Source: a bacterium BMS3Bbin14
Lineage (GTDB): Bacteria; Desulfobacterota; Desulfobulbia; Desulfobulbales; Desulfobulbaceae
Length of the DNA stretch: 64,000 nucleotides
Assembly: GCA_002897615.1 (NCBI GenBank)
Contig: BDTX01000003.1
Location: forward strand, 1-64,000
Reading direction: 5' to 3'
Part shown: positions 54,663 through 62,375 of the stretch, piece after piece
Position numbering within the stretch: position 1 is the stretch's first letter
Layout of the letters: each line of letters starts with the position of its first letter
Made by a program: the position numbers and the translations under genes
Notes under the pieces: generated by a model
What the model was told of the DNA's origin: nothing
Databases searched by the model: none
What the model saw: only the letters and a program-made list of their open reading frames with translations

Positions 54663-56234
54663 GTGCGTTTGAAACAACCTGTTTTACTGACATTTTTCTT
54701 TATCCTGGCGACCATTCCTCTCATCTTTGGCGCCAGGCACCCCCTGGTTCACGGATTATATTCCTTCTGCCTGCTCATTGCCGGCGGCATCTGGCTGGTG
54801 CTTAATTTCGCGGAGAATAAAAAAAGACTCGTTTCCTTCAACAGTCTCGCGCCCCTCGCCATCATTATTTTCATCGTGGTCTCGGCCCTGCCCCTGCCCC
54901 TTTTTCTGGTCAGGCTCCTCTCCCCGGTCCGGGCCGAAAACCTGGCCGCTGCCGGCCGGATCGCCCAGCTCCATGACCTGGTCACCTCGCTCAGTTATTA
55001 TGCCCCCGGCTCCATGTTTTATGCCATATACGGCCTGGCCCTGTTTTTCTTTTTCCTGGCCTTTTCCACTCTCTTACGTTCCGCTGAAAACCGGCGGAGA
55101 ACCCTCTGGATCATAACTATTGTCGGCGTTTTTGAGGCGGTCTACGGCCTTTTGCAGGCCACGAATCCCGCCTTGGGCGTGCTCTGGCTGCCAAGCGATA
55201 TATCGTCCCGGGGATGTGCCAGGGGGACGATCATCTACCGTAACCAGTATGCGGCATTTCTGAATATGTGCTGGCCCATGGCTTTTGTTCTCGGCATATC
55301 ACTCTATAAACCGGTTCTGACTAAACTAGAATTCCTCCGTAAACAAAAGAATAAGCTCTCAATTGCGGACCGGATTGAGTTCCTGTTTCATAAGGCAACC
55401 GTGCCATTCTGGAGTGGTGCCTTCATGATCCTGGCCCTGATTTTCTCGAGGTCCCGGGGCGGCATCGTGGTTATGCTCATCCTTGCCGGTCTCATGATCT
55501 TCCTGCTGCCTTTTTCCAGACGAAGCAAAATTCTGTCAATTAGTTTATTATCACTGTTTATTTTCGTCTATGGCGGCATGATCGGCTTTCAGGTTGTCAC
55601 TAACCGGTTTATGTTTTTTTATAACAGTGCGCTTTTCAGGTTCCATCTCTGGTTTGTAAGCCTTGCCATGCTGAAGGATCACCTCGTAACCGGCATCGGC
55701 ATGGGCAGTTATCAGTTTCTGTCGCCAGTCTACCTGAAAGACGTGCCTGACCGCGTCTGGTTTGACCATGCCCATAACGAGTATGTCGAAATGGCCATCG
55801 AGCTGGGTCTGCCGGCCATGCTCCTCTTTATGGCCTGGCTTGTCCGGGGCATGACCGGTTACTGGAGACAGATCATGCAAAGCGAAAAAACTGCGGCCGA
55901 GGTGCAATCGGCACAGATTGTGGCCATCGGTGCCTTCTGCGGCATCAGCGGCTTTCTGCTCCACGCCGCGGTTGACTTTATCTGGCGGCTGCCGGCCAAC
56001 GTCATCTACGCCGTTGCCCTCCTCGCGCTTCTAAATGCCGCCTCGAAACAAAAAAAATCGTACAAGTTCACCAGCACCTCATCTTCGCCCCCTTTGGCCT
56101 CCTCACATCCGCCGAGGATAGATTCGGAGGCCCAAACGAACGAACCTAAGGCCCTGGTGAACTCGTACGGTCTGAGTATCTCCCGAGGTTGTCGCCACTT
56201 GGTGAACTGTTACAAAAAAATCCGGCAAAGATAA
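54663..56234 (+). CDS. O-antigen ligase/Wzy-like polymerase
   Basis: The 523-residue protein has about ten hydrophobic segments and the Wzy-C motif region near VWFDHAHNEYVEMAIELGLPA. It joins or polymerises repeat units. Start is GTG 54663. The last 65 residues after NAASKQKKS are hydrophilic and are encoded by inverted-repeat DNA (56060-56168), so the original end may have been near 56050. Confidence 0.85.
   Translation: MRLKQPVLLTFFFILATIPLIFGARHPLVHGLYSFCLLIAGGIWLVLNFAENKKRLVSFNSLAPLAIIIFIVVSALPLPLFLVRLLSPVRAENLAAAGRIAQLHDLVTSLSYYAPGSMFYAIYGLALFFFFLAFSTLLRSAENRRRTLWIITIVGVFEAVYGLLQATNPALGVLWLPSDISSRGCARGTIIYRNQYAAFLNMCWPMAFVLGISLYKPVLTKLEFLRKQKNKLSIADRIEFLFHKATVPFWSGAFMILALIFSRSRGGIVVMLILAGLMIFLLPFSRRSKILSISLLSLFIFVYGGMIGFQVVTNRFMFFYNSALFRFHLWFVSLAMLKDHLVTGIGMGSYQFLSPVYLKDVPDRVWFDHAHNEYVEMAIELGLPAMLLFMAWLVRGMTGYWRQIMQSEKTAAEVQSAQIVAIGAFCGISGFLLHAAVDFIWRLPANVIYAVALLALLNAASKQKKSYKFTSTSSSPPLASSHPPRIDSEAQTNEPKALVNSYGLSISRGCRHLVNCYKKIRQR
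56060..56168. repeat. Inverted repeat at the 3' end of the ligase gene
   Basis: GTACAAGTTCACCAG (56060-56074) faces CTGGTGAACTCGTAC (56154-56168) with one mismatch, and GGCCTCC/GGAGGCC form an inner pair. A small mobile palindrome is likely. It adds codons to the ligase gene. Confidence 0.6.
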
Positions 56235-56239
56235 AAATC

Positions 56240-57070
56240 GTGAACGGCTTGATTGATATCCACAGTCATATTCTCCCCGGCTTTGATGATGGCCCGGAAA
56301 ACATTGAACAAAGCATAGAGGCGGCGCGGCGCTATAAAGATATCGGGGTGAATTGCGTTGTCGCCACCCCGCACCGGGTCGGCGGCACCCGCTGGTCTCC
56401 GTTTCCGGCAGCAATCATTGCGGCGGCGGAAAAAACGGAGGCGGCACTCAACGACGCCGGCGTATCTTTACAGATCCTGCCCGGCATGGAAATAGCCTGC
56501 CCGGAAAATATAGACGCGGATTTTTTGTCGGCGCAATTTCTCTCCCTGGGACACAGCGGCTATTTTCTTATCGAATTTCCGTTCACGTCTGCTATAACAG
56601 ATACTATCCGGAACGTTACGGGCAGAGCGCCGGGTAGAAAACAACCAGGAATCATCGTCGCCCACCCGGAACGATGCACCCTCTTTCAGGACAACGGCGC
56701 CACCCTGCGGCAGGCGGTAGCCGGGGGAATGCTGGCCCAGGTGAACATCGCCAGCCTTTTCGGTGAATTTGGAGCAAAAGCGGCGGCAACGGCATTCGAC
56801 TTTCTGCGCCTGGGTCTGGTCCACTTCCTGGCAACCGATTCCCACGCCCGCGGCAACCGGATGCCGCCTGATCCCAGGCAGTGGGAAAGACTGGTCGAGC
56901 TTCTCGGCCAGGATGTTGTTGAAACCGCCTGCATGGTTAATCCCGGGCGGATGCTCCGTGGCGAAAAGGTGCCGCCCATCACCCTGCCCGACGAAACGAG
57001 GCGGAATACACAACCACCGGGGCACAACCGCAATATCGTGGAACGATTGATCAACATATTCAACAAATAA
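56240..57070 (+). CDS. CpsB/CapC-type PHP protein-tyrosine phosphatase
   Basis: The 276-residue protein starts V/MNGLIDIHSHILPGFDDG, then ATPHRVGG, and later VAHPERC and ATDSHARG, the metal-binding motifs of the PHP fold. These phosphatases remove phosphate from the BY-kinase next to it. I chose GTG 56240, after the ligase stop and at the homology start; an ATG at 56189 is in frame. Confidence 0.85.
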   Translation: MNGLIDIHSHILPGFDDGPENIEQSIEAARRYKDIGVNCVVATPHRVGGTRWSPFPAAIIAAAEKTEAALNDAGVSLQILPGMEIACPENIDADFLSAQFLSLGHSGYFLIEFPFTSAITDTIRNVTGRAPGRKQPGIIVAHPERCTLFQDNGATLRQAVAGGMLAQVNIASLFGEFGAKAAATAFDFLRLGLVHFLATDSHARGNRMPPDPRQWERLVELLGQDVVETACMVNPGRMLRGEKVPPITLPDETRRNTQPPGHNRNIVERLINIFNK

Positions 57071-57105
57071 AACTATTCAGCTACACTCCATCATCGGGAC
57101 AGACC
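57071..57105 (-). repeat. Family B repeat, partial, minus orientation
   Basis: AACTATTCAGCTACACTCCA and TCATCGGGACAGACC match the right side of the copy at 33413-33515 (reversed) in 30 of 35 positions by eye. It lies in the 60-nt gap before the kinase. Confidence 0.55.
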
Positions 57106-57130
57106 AACTTTAAGCAAGAACAGACGAGAC

Positions 57131-59458
57131 ATGAATAATAAAACAGAACCTATCGATAACGCCGGGGACAACAGCCAGGCCATTATGTCCGCCGGAGAGA
57201 CTCATCTGCCCTCAACCAGGGTGTACGAAACCATGCCTCCGGTCGAGGAAGAAATTAATCTGCGCGATTACCTTGATGTTATCCTGCGCCGCAGATGGGT
57301 CATTATCATTACCCTGCTGGTTACCTTTTCCCTGGTCGCCGTCTTCACTTTTTCCTCAACCCCCCTGTTCCTGGCCCAAGGGACATTAAAGGCCTCACCC
57401 AGGGTAGCCAGCATTACCAATTTCAAGGGGATCGCCCAGGGGATGGATGAAAGTTTTATGCAGTCCAAGGAGTTTATCGCCACCCAGGTCAAACTCCTGC
57501 AAAACGAGGGCCTGCTGATCAAGCTCATCAAAAAAATGGACCTCCAGGACAATGTTTTGTTTGCCGGCAAGAAAGACAATGATACCGGATCCGGTATTCT
57601 GGGTGGGGTGAAAGAGGCCTTCGCATCATTAAAAAACATGATCAGGCCCCGGCTGGACAGTGACCCGGCCAACAAAATGAACCGGAAAGTCCAGGAAAAT
57701 ATAACCCTGGATAATAATCTGGGGAAAATAAAAAACGCCTTAACCATTACGCCGGTAAGGGGCACCCAGCTTATCAATATTTCTTTTCAAAACCCGCATG
57801 CCGGCCTGGCTGCCGATATCGTCAATAACCTGATGAAAGAATTTCTCCAGGTCAACGCCGAGCAAAAGCTTGCTGCATTTCATTCCTCCGGGGTTTTCCT
57901 GGATAAACAGGTGAACGCGTCGAAGATCAAGCTCGAGAAATCGGAAAAGGAACTGAACGCTTATGCCCGCCGCACCGGGATTATCTCGCTGAATTCAAAA
58001 CTGAACCTGATCATGGGCCAGCTTGAAGCGGTCAACGAGGCCCTGGCCCAGGCGGTAACCGCGCGCATCAGCAAGGAATCCCTTTATCTGCAGACTAAAA
58101 AGAACGGCGGTGAAAACCTGCCGCAAGTGCTCAACAATCCGTTGCTCCAGAACCTGAAACAACAGTACAGCGAGTTACGTTCCCAATACGAAGTCCTCAG
58201 CACCGTCTTCAAGGATCAGTATCCGAAAGTCAAGAAGTTAAAGGCCCAGATGCAGGACCTGCGAAACCGTTATGCCCAAGAGCAGCAACAGATTTTAGAT
58301 TCGATCAGACTTGCATATGAGGAAGCGCTGGAGAAAGAAAAACGTTTGACCAAAAAGGCGGAATCCCAGAAAAAACTGGCCATTGAACTCAACAGCAGGG
58401 CCACGCAGTATAAAATACTGCGGCGGGAAGTGACCACCAACAGGGAAGTCTATAGCAGCCTGCTGTCACGGTCCAAGGAAATTGAGGCCTCGGCCGGTTC
58501 CGACAACGGCAATATCATGATTGTCAGCATGGCCCGCCCGCCGCTCTACCCCTATAAACCCAAAGTCGCCCGAAACCTGCTGCTGGGCATTGTTCTCGGC
58601 TCGTTCGCCGGTGTGGGCCTGGCCTTTGTCCTTGAGTACCTGGACGACACTATCAAGAACCCGGACGAATTTCCCCAGCGTTACCATATCCCCGTACTCG
58701 GCCTCATTCCTTTCCGGGACGCCGGCAAGACTGATGACAAATTCGACGAGATAGCCCTGACATTTTATAATGAACCTAAGGCCCCGTTGTCCGAGGCCAT
58801 ACGGACGGCCATGGTTGCCATCAACCTGTCCACGGCGGCGACTCCGCCCAAAACCGTCCTGATAACCAGCGTCCTGCCCAATGCCGGCAAGAGTACCATG
58901 GCCAGCAACCTGAGCCTGTCACTGCTGGCGTCAAGCGCCAAAGTCCTGTTGATCGATACCGACCTCCGCAAACCCGGCCTGCATAAAATTTTCGGCCGGA
59001 AAGACAATTCCATCGGCCTGTCAAACTTCCTGGCCGGCACCGCCGATATCGACGAGGTGATCATGAAGACGGAATTCCCCAACCTGTTTTTCATCCCCAG
59101 CGGTCCCATTCCGCCGAGCCCGGCCGAGCTGTTGGCATCTTCGACGATGAGAGCATTCATTGCCGCTGCCGCCCGCGAATATGATTACCTGATCCTTGAC
59201 GCCCCTCCTTTTCATGGTTTTGCGGAAATACTCATCCTCTCCAACATGGTTGACGGCGTCATCCTGACGACCCAGCTCAACAGGACCCCCAGGGACGGCG
59301 TGGAATATTTCAGGAAAGCGGTAACCAATGTCGGCGGCCGCATACTCGGCACCCTGGTCAACAAGGTCCCGACCGGCAAATCCGGCTCCCGTTATTACGG
59401 CGGTTATAAATATTACAAGTACTATAGTTACGATTACGAATATGGCCGTGACGCATAA
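57131..59458 (+). CDS. Wzz-BY-kinase fusion (polysaccharide chain-length/tyrosine autokinase)
   Basis: The 775-residue protein has a Wzz domain with a membrane segment (WVIIITLLVTFSLVAVFTF), long coiled coil, a second segment (LLLGIVLGSFAGVGLAFVLEY), then the kinase: Walker A NAGKSTM with K587, Walker A' LLIDTDLRKPG, Walker B LILDAPP, and a tail with eight Tyr in YYGGYKYYKYYSYDYEYG. It controls polymer export by autophosphorylation at the tail. It is one gene, as in Gram-negative bacteria. Confidence 0.94.
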   Translation: MNNKTEPIDNAGDNSQAIMSAGETHLPSTRVYETMPPVEEEINLRDYLDVILRRRWVIIITLLVTFSLVAVFTFSSTPLFLAQGTLKASPRVASITNFKGIAQGMDESFMQSKEFIATQVKLLQNEGLLIKLIKKMDLQDNVLFAGKKDNDTGSGILGGVKEAFASLKNMIRPRLDSDPANKMNRKVQENITLDNNLGKIKNALTITPVRGTQLINISFQNPHAGLAADIVNNLMKEFLQVNAEQKLAAFHSSGVFLDKQVNASKIKLEKSEKELNAYARRTGIISLNSKLNLIMGQLEAVNEALAQAVTARISKESLYLQTKKNGGENLPQVLNNPLLQNLKQQYSELRSQYEVLSTVFKDQYPKVKKLKAQMQDLRNRYAQEQQQILDSIRLAYEEALEKEKRLTKKAESQKKLAIELNSRATQYKILRREVTTNREVYSSLLSRSKEIEASAGSDNGNIMIVSMARPPLYPYKPKVARNLLLGIVLGSFAGVGLAFVLEYLDDTIKNPDEFPQRYHIPVLGLIPFRDAGKTDDKFDEIALTFYNEPKAPLSEAIRTAMVAINLSTAATPPKTVLITSVLPNAGKSTMASNLSLSLLASSAKVLLIDTDLRKPGLHKIFGRKDNSIGLSNFLAGTADIDEVIMKTEFPNLFFIPSGPIPPSPAELLASSTMRAFIAAAAREYDYLILDAPPFHGFAEILILSNMVDGVILTTQLNRTPRDGVEYFRKAVTNVGGRILGTLVNKVPTGKSGSRYYGGYKYYKYYSYDYEYGRDA

Positions 59459-60719
59459 GCACCATCCGCATGCGATGCACCATATCCGGCCAAGCATTCA
59501 TCAAGACGGCCGGCATAAAAACAATAAAAGAATATGGGCGGGCATGGCAATCATCCTGCTGTTGCTGGTCGGCTACGCCCACCTCAAATACGCCTTTCTC
59601 GCCCAACTCGCCCTGGTCGATACCAACCCGCCTTCATTCAGTTATTCGCAGACTGATCCGGTCGCGTTGACAGACCGGGCCAGGCAGGAACATCTTATCA
59701 ACGGCGATCTCGTCAAGGCCCGCTATTTCTATGACCGGGCTCTTGATTATTGCGTCCTTTATGTCCCCGCCTGGCTGGGCCTGGCCGAGCTGTTCAATGA
59801 CCGGGGCGAAAAAAACCGGGCCGTGGCGGCCCTGGAGTTTGTCGAAAAAATAAGCCGCGGCAACGGCAACCTGGCCTGGTCCCGGGCGATTCTGGCCAAT
59901 GAGCTTGGCCGTGATGATATTCTGACCGCCAACCTTGTCTGGCTGATGAAAAACCAGCCCGGCAAAAGAATGGCGGCCATCTCCCTTGCCGACCTGCGGT
60001 GGCAAGACCCCCTGGTGCTGCTACGTAAATTCGGTGATACTTTTTCGCCCGAGCTTCTCAACTATTATATCAGGGTCAAAGAATTACCAAAAACCAGGAT
60101 TGTCTGGCAGCAGCTTGAACAGGCCGGGCTCAATAATCGGAAAAACAGTTTAAGGTATATCAACTACCTGCTTGCTCATGGCAAAATAACGGCGGCAGCA
60201 AAGATCTGGTCCCGTAACTTCCGGGACGGAGATGCCCTGCTCTATAACGGTCATTTCCAAAAACCGCTCATCGGCTCCGGATTCGGCTGGCGTATCAGCA
60301 GGCCCCGGGGGGTTGCCTGGCAGAATCCCGCGGATAAATCAGGGCTGCGGCTCACCTTTGACGGCAGTAAAAATGTCTCTTTCCGGCTGGCTCAGATTGT
60401 GCCGCTGCCACCCGGAGATTATGTTTTCAAAGGCCGGGCCGAGACTGATTCGCTTAGTACAAATCAACGGCCGTTCTGGATGGTGAGGGGCTTCAAATGC
60501 AAGGGGCCGGTCGTCCGCGCTGCCATGTTTCCCGCCAACCGGAGCCGGAGTGATTTCAGCCTTCGCTTCACGGTCCCGGAATCCTGTCAGGCGGTGTGGA
60601 TTGCATTACAGCGCAACCATTCATATGATTTTGACAACAAAATCTCAGGCACTCTTGTGCTCGACGATCTCACGGTCACCGGCGTTGCCGTCAAGCGGGT
60701 GACAATGGTACACCCCTGA
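59442..60719 (+). CDS. TPR-like membrane protein of the EPS locus
   Basis: The 425-residue protein has a His-rich N-terminus (THKHHPHAMHH), one hydrophobic anchor (MAIILLLLVGYAHL), TPR-like helices (ARYFYDRALDYCVLYVPAWL, AELFNDRGEKNRAVAALEF) and a beta-rich end (LPPGDYVFKGRAETD ... SGTLVLDDLTVTG) like a carbohydrate-binding module. ATG 59442 overlaps the kinase end by 17 nt, which supports one operon. Confidence 0.75.
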   Translation: MAVTHKHHPHAMHHIRPSIHQDGRHKNNKRIWAGMAIILLLLVGYAHLKYAFLAQLALVDTNPPSFSYSQTDPVALTDRARQEHLINGDLVKARYFYDRALDYCVLYVPAWLGLAELFNDRGEKNRAVAALEFVEKISRGNGNLAWSRAILANELGRDDILTANLVWLMKNQPGKRMAAISLADLRWQDPLVLLRKFGDTFSPELLNYYIRVKELPKTRIVWQQLEQAGLNNRKNSLRYINYLLAHGKITAAAKIWSRNFRDGDALLYNGHFQKPLIGSGFGWRISRPRGVAWQNPADKSGLRLTFDGSKNVSFRLAQIVPLPPGDYVFKGRAETDSLSTNQRPFWMVRGFKCKGPVVRAAMFPANRSRSDFSLRFTVPESCQAVWIALQRNHSYDFDNKISGTLVLDDLTVTGVAVKRVTMVHP

Positions 60720-60757
60720 ACCGGGAAAACTTTTTTGTCTGGGGTAAGAATAACATA

Positions 60758-62260
60758 ATGACCAGCGGTTCCGACTCAAAAAAGGCCTACGAGCTTGTCC
60801 TGGCCTTTGCCGGCATTACCTCCACCGAGGAGTTGTTTCTTTTCGTGGCCGGCAATGAGGGCATGCTCTCTTTCTGTCAGAATCTCATCAAACAGCTTGA
60901 CAGCGGCGACAGCCCGGCGCCGGATGTGCAGCTGGTGAACACGGCCTGCTCATCCCGGGGCATACTCACCGGTCTCCTGTACGCGGAGGTAAGGAAGGTC
61001 CTGCTGGCACTGAACCGCGTTCATAACCCGAACCAGGACCATTACGAAGTCCTGGGGCTGGAGGCGACCGCAACTACCGGTGAGGTCAAGAAGGCCTATA
61101 GAAAACTCAGCATGCGCTTTCATCCCGACAGGGCGCATCAATCAGACGGGACCGCGGACCGGTTCCTGAAGATATCCGGGGCCTATCACGCCATTATGCT
61201 CGATTCAAGGACTCCGCGCCCGGAACGGCCAACCCCCTGGCGCAACAAGGTCCATCAAGACCGGCAGGACAAACGGGGCTCAAACAAAAAGAAATTATTT
61301 CTCGGCTTCTTTTCCTTGGTCGCCGTCCTGGTCCTGCTCAGTTTTTTCATTGCGGAACGCTACCACGACCAGGCCCTCACTGCACAGCTGTACTCCCAAA
61401 AGACGCTGCCGGCCGGCCCGCAAGAGACCGTGCCCGAAGTCAGCAGTAAACAGGCCGCAGCTTCTCTCGTTGCAAAACCGGCCGCCGCCCCGACCATGGC
61501 CGCGCCGCCGCCGGTTGCCGTTGTTATTGCCGTCGACCGGGATGTCGCGCCGGAGCAGGACCAGACGGGGACGGCGACCGGTAACCGCAGCGAGCCGGAG
61601 AAACAGCGGGCATTGCCGCCGCCGGTACGAAAGATTCATCCATTAACCGCCAGAAACGACTCTGCCCTCGGGAAAGTCACGACCGTTTCAGTGCCCCGGC
61701 AAAAAATCACGTCAAAATCAGGGGTGGTGGCCGATGGAGTAACAACGGCGCAAAAAACCGGTTCCGCACCAGGCGCGAACCGGGCGCCAACAGCGCGAAT
61801 GACAGCCAAGGGGACCGGCGAGATAGATAACGGCCGGGCACGGCCGGCCGTGAGCCGGGGACAGGCGGAGAAGATAAGAATTCTGAACACGGCGCTGCGG
61901 ATAAATGCCCTGCTGGATCAATATACCAAACTGTATAACCGCAAAGAGTTAGGTCGTTTTCTGGCACTGTTCACCGACGATGCCACGGAAAACGGCAGCC
62001 GGGTCACGTCACTTGTCGGTGACTACAAAAAACTTTTTGCCAAAACAAAGCGGATCGATCTGCGGCTCGAGGGTTTAACCTGGCATGATAATCAGGGCAA
62101 GGACCGGAACGGTTTTCGGGTCCAGGGAAAATTTGTCGGGATCTATACCTATAAGAACGGAACCACGCCAAGATACACCGGAAAAATCGCCTTTCGGTTA
62201 CGGCAGGACCGGGGGAATCTGAAAATCTCCTCCCTGGTCTATTCCTTTCAGCAGCGGTGA
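60758..62260 (+). CDS. J-domain membrane protein with NTF2-like C-terminus
   Basis: The 500-residue protein has a J-domain (HYEVLGLEATATTGEVKKAYRKLSMRFHPDRAH) with an HPD motif, a membrane anchor (LFLGFFSLVAVLVLLSFFI), a Pro/Ala-rich linker and a C-terminal segment (ALRINALLDQYTKLYNRKEL to KISSLVYSF) that looks NTF2/SnoaL-like. It probably recruits DnaK at the membrane or in the EPS complex. It follows the TPR protein after 38 nt. Confidence 0.8.
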   Translation: MTSGSDSKKAYELVLAFAGITSTEELFLFVAGNEGMLSFCQNLIKQLDSGDSPAPDVQLVNTACSSRGILTGLLYAEVRKVLLALNRVHNPNQDHYEVLGLEATATTGEVKKAYRKLSMRFHPDRAHQSDGTADRFLKISGAYHAIMLDSRTPRPERPTPWRNKVHQDRQDKRGSNKKKLFLGFFSLVAVLVLLSFFIAERYHDQALTAQLYSQKTLPAGPQETVPEVSSKQAAASLVAKPAAAPTMAAPPPVAVVIAVDRDVAPEQDQTGTATGNRSEPEKQRALPPPVRKIHPLTARNDSALGKVTTVSVPRQKITSKSGVVADGVTTAQKTGSAPGANRAPTARMTAKGTGEIDNGRARPAVSRGQAEKIRILNTALRINALLDQYTKLYNRKELGRFLALFTDDATENGSRVTSLVGDYKKLFAKTKRIDLRLEGLTWHDNQGKDRNGFRVQGKFVGIYTYKNGTTPRYTGKIAFRLRQDRGNLKISSLVYSFQQR

Positions 62261-62375
62261 ACTCTTAAACTCCTCAGTTTACGCTGGTTTTGCAGACCCT
62301 GGTGAAACTGATACCAGAAATGAGGCGCACGGCACCGTCCCCCTGGTTGCCGGGCGACTCCGGCGGCAGGCCGGA

